Both the position numbers and the translations under genes were made by a program. Shown piece by piece: positions 34,801-46,800 of a stretch of DNA of 64,000 nt. The notes under the pieces are model-generated. The model was not told where the DNA came from and made no database searches. It worked only from the letters and a program-made list of their open reading frames with translations. This DNA comes from Platycnemis pennipes (Eukaryota > Arthropoda > Insecta > Odonata > Platycnemididae). Within the stretch, counting starts at the first letter, position 1. Each line of letters opens with the position of its first letter. Location: positions 78,363,672 through 78,427,671 of the forward strand of contig OW121857.1 of the NCBI GenBank assembly GCA_933228895.1. Reading direction: 5' to 3'.

Positions 34801-37800
34801 GACATCGCAATATTGTTGACACTATGAGACAGTTCACCAGTGACCAAGATTATTTTATGAAATCATCCACAATTCCCCATGAATCCTATTTTCCATTGAG
34901 ACAAAATAATTAAATATATAAGAGCACTCTTAAAGAACATCTGGGAACTGTTCTGATAGAAGTTAAGGTTGGGATACAATTGTCTTGACTATATAATGTG
35001 TAGCATGCACATGAAATGCAGCAAAGATAACAACGTTTGAAGTATAGGCACTGGACAAAACCAAATGTAGTGTAATGTGTAGGTAAGGAGATGGGCGACT
35101 TTCATTTCTCAAGTCTCACGTACATGAAGAATCAATCAGAGCCTATATTCTTTTGAGGGATTTCTCAGGTAGTCGGTCATTATGAGGGTCACTGCTGGTG
35201 AACGTTTTAATCTGAAATCTTGCTTGGCTTGGAACCTTAATTGCAATCTGATCTTTGCAGCAGGAGAGGACCGGGACCAAACTAATGTGCAATATGATAT
35301 TAAAAGGTATAAACTATTCAAATGGGCAACGATTTATTATCACCATTGTATCACTCCTCCAAACAGTTACAGAGTTATGACATCTTTTGATCGATGCTCT
35401 ACCATAAAAACTAAGGTTTCTCATGCTTCCATTAAGCATTCAAAAAACAGACTACATTTCAATTGATGATGATCTTCAACTATGCGAAAATGAAATGGAA
35501 TAAGCTGTGGTGGGGCCCAACCAAGAAAGCAGTGAAGAAGAACGAAATAACATGGTTCTTGTTCCACCTAAAAAAACATGACGTTACGCTTGCCCTAAAC
35601 AGACTTGATAATTTTCAAATGTACAATAATGTTGGCTAATTATTCAACTATTACACCATAAAAATTGAAGCCGTTACAATGGAAATGATTGAATGAAACA
35701 TTCAAAACCGAATTAAAGATTTTTATTCATAGTGTCTTCATTTTTCTGTGTAATGAAATATCTGAATGACCAAAAAGACTGTTAACATGTTTCATTTCTA
35801 CATTAAAAAGTGCTTTGCCGACTGAATTTCTTTCTTCCTCAGATGTTATTTATCTCTTTTATAAGTAATGATAGTCCATTAGCCCTTCAAGCCAGTCAAC
35901 GATTTCGTATGCTAGGGACAATTTGCAGTGCAGTGGAACCTTAATCTACCATTACTGCAAGGATCGAATTCCCATGCGTAACGTTAACGTTTTTGGTCCC
36001 CAATGAAGATCCATACAGATAGTGTTATTTACTCCTGCCTTCATTATTCCCCAAAGTATCGTTTTCCCACATATTGATCATTCACAAATCACGGTCCTGA
36101 CATCCCACATGCATAATATGAAAAAAGATAAAAGTGGAAAATGAAGCACATATTTATATTGTGTAATTCATGTTGCCTTTTTTTTCAGTCTAATAACTAG
36201 GCAACACAGTTACAAAGCTATTCTTTGCACTTGGAAGTCGACTCTGTGTCCATGATTGCATCATTTCCGAACTTCACTTAGTTGCAAGTATGTTAGGACT
36301 AAGCATGGTGCATGATTTTCTGATCACAAATCAGGATATGTTGGATTTCACATGTTTCCACATACTTTTATCATTAATTATACTCACACATCTGAAATAG
36401 TTTAGAACAGAAAAATAAAATGGGTATAATTTTAGCTAAGTTTCTAAATAAAAAAACGTTGATACAAACTTCAATATTATGAACCGCTGATTTTTTGGTC
36501 CCAAGAACTTCATAATAGGAGTCTACGGTATTGTAAGCTATTAATAGTAGTAATCATATAGGCATTTAAAATCTTACTGTACTCTAACATTATGAACATT
36601 TTAATTATAGCATTCACATTTAGATCCAAATGAACTCACCGCGTAAAATCCCATTTGGTCAATACTCTTCCAGGAATAAGGGCTAATTGGTTTGAATGAC
36701 AACCAGTGCAGAAATATCTTCCAAGATATTCACAGTACCGGAAACGATGAGCATACTCTTGTGCCACCTTCATGCCACAACCAGCACAGCGATGCCCTTG
36801 TTTAGCCATCACTACCCTGTGGCTGCCACATGAAAGCAAATAGAAAGAGTAATATAAGACACACATAATTCATTACTGCAGAACAGAATGTCCAATATTA
36901 ATAAAATAATCCAATGCTTCACTGGTAAAGGCCTTGCTATTACTGTCTTCAATTACTATAAAAATGTACATGCTTTAGCAGATGCTGAGGTTGAGAATAA
37001 GAACAAAACTTTGCAATTTTCCACACAACATATGACCATACCAGTTTCAACACTCCCCTCACTCCGACTCAGTCCCTTGATAATGACACGAATGTGTTGA
37101 AACAGGTAGGGTCATTTAAAGTTGTGCCACAAATTACAAAGTTTTGTTCTTATTCTCAGCTATGGAAAAATTCCATGAAGTAAAGGCCGAGATTGTTTCT
37201 AAGATCATGAGGTAACTGCAGAGGTAGATTATAATGTGTAACAAATCTTTTAATAATACTATTGATACTTTTGATATAATACAGTGATGATATGTATGCT
37301 CACTTTCAATACAGCCTTGTCAAGGAATGACACAAAATGATAACAATTTTAATAGTAGGAAACTAACTTTGGTTACTTTTGACATATTGGTACATAATTT
37401 CCTACGAAATTTTCATTTTTACACCAATAAATGATAATTATATGTAACAAGACCTTCATTACCATGAGGAGTGACAGATTCAAAAACCATAAAGGCAGCT
37501 ATTGATATTACCTTCAGGACTTGTTATTTCTAATTACTCAAAAAGACACATTCCTCCATTGCACTCATCTCTGCAATTAGAACTTTTATCTCATGCTCCC
37601 AGAAATTATGTTTAAGACTACTGCACAATATTTTATCATAAATTAATATGTCATGCTCGGAGGCTTGGATGACAACAGTTCACAATCAAAGATCACTGAA
37701 AATATTTGCCAAACATTACTTAAGCATTAAAATTTCTCACTTGGGAGATGGGTGAGGAGTGAATATTATTTGTGGCCTTGGGGGAGCCCACTCAAAAGTC

Positions 37801-40800
37801 CCACGCAGTGGTGTTGCCTGCTTCATGTCTTCATCTTCAGCTTCATCAGGACTTACTGGCCAACTACCAGGTAGAGGCAATAGCTACAAATAAATAATAC
37901 AGCAAAATTAATTATTTCAACAGAACTTTCCATTTCAACACACAAATAGCTTTTTTTCTATGCTCCCCCCACTCCTATACCACGTTCTTTTGAATGAATC
38001 TTTAAATCTTTACCTTCCTGTTATTAGCACTTTATTTAAACACCATTAAGTCCCTCTCTAGCTCTTTATATCTGCCACACTAGATAGCATCACAATATCA
38101 ATTTTTCCACATCTCCCGCTATTTTTACCACACCTACTCCTTGATCATTCTCTTCAAAATTCCACAGCGAATCCATCTCCACTGTCTCCTTATTCCCCAC
38201 CAACTTCATTTCTTGATATAATCAAAACTCTTTTGATCCACCTTCCTCAATAGTGAAGTTATTTTATTTAATTTTCAATCGTGATGATGAAAGACTAACA
38301 CATAACTGAATTAAAAGGCTTTAAACTACACTTTAAACTTCACAATGGCACTAATTTCTGCTTCTACCATATAAAGTGAAGTGAAAAGCATTAAAAACAA
38401 AACATTTTCATTTCCAAACTTCTCAATTTTCCACCCAGCAACAAGTCAGAGGCAGCAAAACATTCAGTGCTTAACTCCTTTTACTGAAAGGGGCTGACAG
38501 CTTGCCTCAGAGTCACAAGTTATTACACCCAATGGAAGAACAGAGAACAGGTGTTTCCCGCCTCGATGGCTTGAATCATCTTTACTGAACTTTTCCAGAT
38601 GATGTACAAACAATACCAATTGTGCATTAATTTTTTATTACAATGTTTACTTAAAAAGCAAATGAAGAACTACAGAGAAAATATTCTGTCACAAATAAAA
38701 TTTTTGGTTCGTTCCCTAAATAAAAACATTTTGCTACAGAGGACCCCACTATATGAAAAATAATACATTTACAAAAATATATATGAAATAAATTATCACC
38801 CTGATCTCATTTAGGAATTACCTGCTGAGGAACATCCCTCTCTGAAACAAGCCATTCCAGATCAGAAGCCTTTGGTAACTGTTTCTCACTAAATTTACGG
38901 AGAAGAGAGAGTGCAACTCCTTCAGCAGAAGACAGAGACACCACTGTTGGGTTGCAGTCTTCACCCTAGATAGCGAAATCAAGATGGAGACATTTACGTC
39001 AGTGCATTTATCACAGTCTTAAAACCAAAACTGCTAAGCAGCATTAAAGTATAATTATATCATACCTGTAGTGGCATTCACTACATCAGAGAGGCAAAAG
39101 ACATTAATCACAAATCAATTCACAGATTTCTACAAAAAGACCTGGCATAAATAATATTAAGAATACAGAAGAGACTACTCCCTGAAACTGGAAATAAAAT
39201 GAGATTAGGAGAACCCCTGTGTCCATGGATATTACATGGTGGGACTTTCTGTAGTTAACTGAAACCACGGGTAATATCAAAAGCAATGGGTTAGTCTCTT
39301 TTCAATTACAGGCTATGGTCTTTTGCCTCTCACAAAATCCCACGGGCCTCTTTCTTAAAAAGCAACGTGATTAAAGCAGTCAGAAGGGCAGAGGTTATTA
39401 AAATTATAAAAATAATTATCTGCATAGTCATTCAAATCATTTCTTGTAAAAGAACTTGTTCATTGCGCAAATTGTAATGTGTATGAGGTGTTCGTACAAT
39501 TTCTTGTACAAGAAATTAGATCATACTCTAAATTATTGGATAAAACCATCAAAGATCCACTCCATAGCTTCTGCACATGACGTGATGGTAGTGATGTTTA
39601 GTATTTGTAAGGTTGGTGTTCTGTCTTTGCGATCGCTTCTATTCCTATTAGCGTGGCCAAACTTCCATTTTTGTACATATCATGATATTCTTTGTTGCTT
39701 CCATATATATTCTTTGTTGCTTCCATATTGTGATATTCGTCGGTCACGTCGGAAGTGTTCTATTGCTCAAAAGATGAGTTGGACACACTGACAAACATTA
39801 AACCTCAATGAAATTAGGATTAAGTTATTGAACCACAAAGGAAATATTAGCAACAAGCATAAACATGATGTTTGGAGGATAAATGATAGGTTTCATGAGC
39901 TGATGAAAGAGTGCAAGTAACCAATCGTATAATTTCATTTTATTAATACTAGGTCTAATGGTAGCAAACTATTGTAACCCAGTTACAGTGGCAGTATTTT
40001 CAAAATACTATCGTCATCAGATATTGCAATTCAGCCGTTCGACAGAAAACGATATCTGCACATGTTATTGGCGCACAAACTGCATGAAAATCTTTGATCG
40101 TGCATGACTGTCAACCAACTTCTTGCACAATTTCTTGGTCAAATCTCGCAGTTCAATTTATAGTACACGATCTTGTACAAGAAATTGTACCATATACAAC
40201 GGCCTTTAGGGTATTCAGAAGACTTCTCTTTTCCTCCACTCTTAGTACAACTTCCTCATCACTTACTTGTTCAATTCATTTAACTTTCATTATTCTTCTG
40301 TATCTGTATCTTTTATGTAGCACATATATTTTACTGCATAAAAGATACAGATCACAAGTATAGGCACACAAAAAGGGAATATTTTTCTCAAAACCCAGAA
40401 ATGTGGGAAAGCTAAATCAAATATCTTCTCATTTACCTAGTTTCGATTTCAGAGAAAAGGTTTTGCCTTCAAAGTCTCCTTTATGTTAATTAAACAAGCT
40501 CTCCAAGTTAACACATTGACTTAAAGACTTAGCTGGCCTGACCTGGTCTTCCGTTAAAGAGCCAGTGAATGGCCGGGTCCCTCAATTTATTTATTTATTA
40601 CTTAAATTTTAATCATTCACAGATTTTCACATTTAGTGTCATTAATGAATAATTAATATTCTTTTAATGCAAAAAAAATCCACGATAAGGGCTGTAAAAT
40701 ATTTTTTAATTGATTAAAAATAAATACAAAATATGATTTCAATTAAAAAATAGTCAAATAAGTGGTAAAAAAAGGAGTAAAAAATACTAAGCCATTGGTT

Positions 40801-43800
40801 TAACAGGTTGGTTGATAGATTCATCACTAAGAAACAAACAAGTTAAGATAAATATTAGCCAATCTTCCACTCTAAAGTAAAAAAAAATAACTGCAGTCAA
40901 ATCCTGATTTAATGTTTTTCTAGGGGAGGGGGGGGGGGGGGGGTAGAGGGGTGGGGAGGGGGGGTGGCAAGATTCTATACTTAAAAAAACTGACAAACAC
41001 TAAATGAAAAATTGCAATTTTTTTAAAGCATTTTTTAGGCCTATACTGGGACAGTTTTACATGAATGAAATAGAAAATTAAAAATCACCTAAATGTACAA
41101 CAGAATATAATAAAAGTTGCCTTCCCTTTAAATTCAGCTTCATAAAATGGTTTAGAAAAAATTTATGGTTTGGAGTGGGAAAATCAGCAGTGCTTGAAAA
41201 GTGAAGCTCTGGGTGTTTATCATCAAATGCGCCAAAGACTCTTGTGTGTATTTCCTTGCTTCTCATTTGTATCTGTATCAAAACATTCGTATATAAGAAT
41301 TTATGACAGGTTTACTGTTTAATTTATAGGTGTTCTAACAGTAATTCCAGCAAATGCCAGACTGATACATTTAAAAAAGTGTTAATTTTTGCCATTTAAT
41401 AATCATGAGTTACACAACTGCCCATTTTTGCATTTCCATCATCAAGACTGTGATTATCTTATGCTGGTTATCATGCATTATGCATGGGTTTGCAATTAAG
41501 TCATTAAATAAAATATATTTTATTCTCCTTTCCTCTACTAATTAATATTAGGTAATACCCACTTTGGGTGACAGAGATGATATTCTGAATAAATAGTGAT
41601 AACATATTGAAATAACACAGTTGCATGTCAGCAATTGTGAAGATGCAACTACTCTGATAGCGACTCAAAAATCAAATCAATTTTATCGATTGATCTTGTG
41701 CTTAACACCATTATAACCAAAACAAGGAGTGTAGTGTTCTCTTTACTCCTTTAATCAAACACTAAAGCACAATGAAATGAAATGCAGTGAGTTTGCCACG
41801 GATTTCATGCAACAGTTAAGTAAAGCATGTAGAATGTGGAGAAATGTGGCATGCAGAAATGTTATATATGGATAATTTTTTTGTTGCTTTAATATTAAAT
41901 CAACCGGGACAAAAAATATGAAATGTGAACAAAACGTTAAATGTGAAGGCAGTAAATACAGAGTCAACTCTACATTGTGACAATATGTGATATATCTTCA
42001 TAAATCAATAAAATTTATAATTTAATAATATTAAGTAACTGTGCCATACAGTGCATTTACCAATTAATCTCAAATCAGTCTAGCCTCAGACTAATCTGGT
42101 AGCAGGAAGATTGAGTACGCCAGGTTTAAAAACAAGGACATTGACAAATAAAAGAAGAGTAGAGGGCATAATAGACAGGTCGCTTTATGGATTCTTCAGA
42201 TCAATCTGAAATCTCAGGCTGATTGGGGAAAGCAGGCTGACTTGGCTTGTTTCTCAGATCGATCTGGCCAGCTGATTCCATTTACCACACCAGGCTGAGC
42301 CAATCAAATGGATTGATAAACATAATGATAGTTAAGAGTCAACGACAACTTGCCAGCCCCACTGGGGTAAATCCCTCGCCTGTCGATCCAAGGGTCATAG
42401 GTTCGATTCATGCCCGGAGCATGGATATTTGTGCTTATGTAATTATTATTAGTTAAATTTAGTGATGGACGGATCCAGGTTTTTTTGTCAGATCCAGATC
42501 CTTGCCTGGGTTTCGGATCTTTATCTTGGTTTAGGATCCTTACTTTCAGATACTCGATTCTGAATTTAATTCCTTTTCTAATTCTAGATTGTTAATATAC
42601 ATGTATATAAAAATAATAAAATTAGAATTTAAAAAAAGTAAATTTATTGTAGAAAAAATCAACTTCCTATCATCTATGTGGATAATATTATCCTGGATCA
42701 AGATTTACGAATGCAATAACTATATCTTATTACTTCTAATATAAAGTTCACTTTCCTTATCACATACTCATCATGCAATACATTTTTGAAAGCTGTACAA
42801 CTATTCTTTAGAGTGCAGTTAAAAGGAGCATTCATCATCATCATCAATATGCAGTTGTTCACTCGAATCTTCTATCGGCCAACCTCTTCATATTTTTTAA
42901 CTGCCTACTTGCATTACCCTAAGGATACAGCATGGCCTGCATTGTTAAGGACCGAACTTGCAACCGGCAGTACACTAGCTCTCATTTTTAACAACTACGC
43001 TATCATAAGTTCACGGGAATCTGGGGAATGTAGGTGACCCGCCTGACATTCGGCTTAATTTTTTTCTCATGCATCTGGGCCTATAGAGAAAAAAGTCAAG
43101 ATGAGTATTTCTTTATTTTTTTTTAGTGGCACGGAAAAAAGCTTCTTTTCATTTCATGACCCGAGTCGCACAACCTCTCCTTGTCAGTATCTACCATACC
43201 TACAGTCCATTCATTCGGGGCGCATCGATCACTAAGCTGTGAAATTTTGAATGAAATGAAAGACCCGTGGATCTTTGGATCTAACCCGACCATCCTTAAT
43301 TTTTGAGTGCTTATTTGTAAATTTTATTTGTAAATCTAATTCAAACAAAAGAAGTGTAATAAAGAGAGTATTCAGATGCAAGGGCTTGAAATTGAAGATG
43401 ATAAAATTTTCCATGCGAGACTGAAAGAAATTTAAACTGCGATAGGGATCAAATTTCGTGCGGTACACTAGCTCTCATTGTCCACCTGATCATGGAAATG
43501 TAGGCTACCTGCATGACATTTACGGTTTTTTTTCTCACGATACTGGGGTAAAGGGAAAAAAATCATATTTATTTTGCTTCTAGTTGCACGGGAATATTTT
43601 CATCCAATTTCATGACCTGAGTTTCACATCCTCTTTTTGTCAATATCTACCGCACCTACATTCCATTCACGGGGTGCTTTGATCGCTAAGCTGCGAAAAT
43701 TTAAAATATACCATCCGGATCCGATTTCACTCAGTGTCATTGAATCAAAATCTGGAACCAGGTAAAATGAAAGATCCACGGATCTTTGGATCTGATGGAT

Positions 43801-46800
43801 CTGATCCAACCATCACTAGTTAAAGTACCTGATGTAAAGACCATATATGTTGTTTTCAGGTTCATGAAAAATAACTAAATAAAATATGAGGTGCAATGCC
43901 TAGTTATCTTATGGTGAAACAGGCCATGGAAATCAATAACATTTCCTATTTTCCAAACTATAATTAAAGTAGAGGAGTGCTGAATTAAAGTGTTGTCAGA
44001 ATTTTCATTCAACATACATTGTGAATGCAGTATATTTTTAACCTGCCGTGTGAATGGTGGTGAAATTCACATTAACTGCATGTAAAAAAATTCACCTGAA
44101 CCGGGAATTGAACAATGGACCTTTGACTTTCCAGACAACTGCGCAGACCACTACACTATCAAGGATCGGTAAATCACATGGCAATTTTACCGAGATTCAA
44201 GGTGCTAGGTTTTGAGCCCTTGTGGTCCATCAAGGATGGCAACACAAGGGAGAAAGGGCTTCAAAGAAGCCATGATCGAAGGTGAACCTCATTCCAGTGC
44301 TAAAGCCGCGCTTGGCGATAAATGCTTAATTAAATATTTCTAACCTGCCGTGTGAATTGTGGTGAAATTCACATTAATTGCCACGCGAAAAAATTCACCT
44401 GAGACCAGGAATCTAACCATCGACCTTTGGCTTCCTCGGCCACTGCGCAAACCACTATGCTAACCAGGATCGGTAATTCACATGGCAATTTTACAGAGGT
44501 TCAACTAGAACTTCGTTTCATAGATACGTTTTTGGTGAGTAGTGCATAAGGATTTCACCTACCTCTTTGGCAGTGCCGCTTTTTTCTTCTCCCTCCGAGG
44601 CCTCATTAGGAACACACTCGGCAGCTGCTTCCACTACTGGCACAGAGCCAGCCTCATCTACCTTTATGGCCCCAACCAGGCACACCTTTTCCACTTTGGG
44701 TTGACTACTCTTCGACTTACTCCCATTCAATGACTTAGAATTCTGCCGGTGAGCCAAGTCTGCATCTGAATAAAGTGATGCGAGGGAAAGAGACAAACCT
44801 GAAATGAAACATCAGAAAATACCATAATTAATATTTCAACTACTTTGACACTTAAACCTACGGATAAAATACAGTAAATGTAAGTTTCCAAACAAGCCAC
44901 ATCTGGTTCACAATATTAACATAACATATGATGAGTAAACAAGCATGAAAATATTTAAAAAGATCTACAGTAGAACCCCATATTTGTGATATCATAACTT
45001 ACGTTTTCCCCCAATTTATAACATTTTTATTGCATACCACCATATTTCTTATTTCTCCCACATACGTAGAATCCCTTATTTGCACCACATCATTTACTGT
45101 TATTCCATTATTTGGGTCACAATGCGATGCATTTAAAAAAAAAAAAGGTTCACTTTATAAGACATTTAGCCATGCGTACCAGTCTATGTAAAACACTTTT
45201 TCCTCGTTTTGTATATATAGACTTCAAAAAGACAACAGAGAACAATAATGTGCCCCATTTTATGGAAGAATTTGAATGTAACGGGGCAGTAAGCAGCAAG
45301 GCTGTAGCCAGAACATTTTTTCAGGGGTGGGGGGCTCAATTATGACTGTACCCCTCAAAAATATTTCTGGCTAGGGCCTTAGGTTACTGGTTTGGAGCAT
45401 GGAATGAGGCAAAAAAAAAAACTTCTTTGGGAGCGTGTTCAATGATCCGTGATCCTCCCCCACCACTCGCTTGCTACGGCCATGGTACGAAACTCACTAA
45501 TTGATTCATTTATTTGGATGAGTTTGACAAATTACGTCAAAATATTCACCACACTGACAAATATGATAGAACTCCAGTTAAAAGTACATACTAACAACTA
45601 CTATAGTTTCTCATTAATTGCCATGTGAAAAAATTTACCTGGACCAGGAATTGAACCACAGACCTTTGGCTTTCCGGGCCACTGCGCAGACCACTACGCT
45701 ACCCAGGATCCCTAATTCACATGGCAATTTTACCGAGGTTCGAGGTACTAGATGTTGAGCCCTCGCGGTCCATCAAGGATCCAGGCCAAAGGTCAAGTAC
45801 GAAAGCCAAAGGTACATGGTTCGATTCCCGGTCCAGGTGAATTTTTTCGCATGGCAATTAATGTGAATTTCACCACCGTTCATGTGGCAGGCTTGGAATA
45901 TCCTACATTTACTTCCAAGCGCAGCTTTAGCACTGGATGGGGTTCATCTTTGGTCGTTGCTTCTTTGAAGCCCTTTCTCCCTTGCGTTGCCATCCTTGAT
46001 GGACCACGAGGGATTAACATCTAGTACCTTGAACCTCGGTAAAATTGCCATGTGATTTAGGGATCCTGGGTAGTGTAGTGGTCTGTGCAGTGGCCCAGAA
46101 AGCCAAAGGTCCATGGTTTGATTCCCAGTCCAGGTGAATTTTTTCGCATGACAATTAATGTGAATTTCACTGCTGTTCACGCGGCAGGCTTGGAATATCC
46201 TACAACTACTATAGTTGCCAACATTTTTCAGTGGCATATTAAACAATGTGGGCAAAGTACAGTATAATCTCTCCACTCACCAGCATCACGTGATTTAGTG
46301 AGTCCGTTGACATTGTCATCCAGTGTCAACTCCTCCACGGATGACTGGCTGCTCTCCCTGTCTCCACCCTTCCGCCTCCACAGGCCTCCACTTCTTTTTC
46401 TGTCGGCAGGCGACTGAGAGAGGGGGTAAGTGGGTGAGGTGGACGAAGACGAAGGAGTAGAAGAGTGGAAGCTGCCAACGGAAGATGACGAGAATGGGCT
46501 CACACTTTGTTCCGTTGTTGTAGCTGTAAAAGAGAAATGCAAAATTTGGCATACACAGATATATACTCAGTAATATCATTACTAAAAATAATGCGACTAA
46601 ACAAAAAAATGTACAAAGCAGCCTTTCAATAGCAATATCATGGTGGTAATAGTGAATATGAAAATTAACCATTATGCAGCTCTAGTTTGATTTGCTTGGA
46701 CTGGTAACCATTGAAAATATATTACTTAGCACTCCTAGAAGAAAGCTGCTACTCACATGGCACTATTACTGAATGAAGGCCTAAGCTTCTATTCAGGTGA

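Larger units (their letters stand above)
38966..44562. other. Long Rubicon intron (5.6 kb)
   Basis: Holds the palindromic element at about 39490-40195, a 16-G run at 40928-40943, a SINE, a hAT element and two SINE family D copies. A missed small exon cannot be excluded, since vertebrate Rubicon has acidic sequence at this point, but phase 0 to 0 is satisfied without one. Confidence 0.6.

Noticed and set aside
35182..35466. 94-codon plus-strand frame in a Rubicon intron
   Set aside because: No recognisable domain, antisense to the gene, no splice or promoter signals.
39960..40020. CTGATGA and GAAA on the minus strand near each other (possible hammerhead)
   Set aside because: Stem III and stem I pairing could not be made. 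Probably coincidence or a fully decayed relative.
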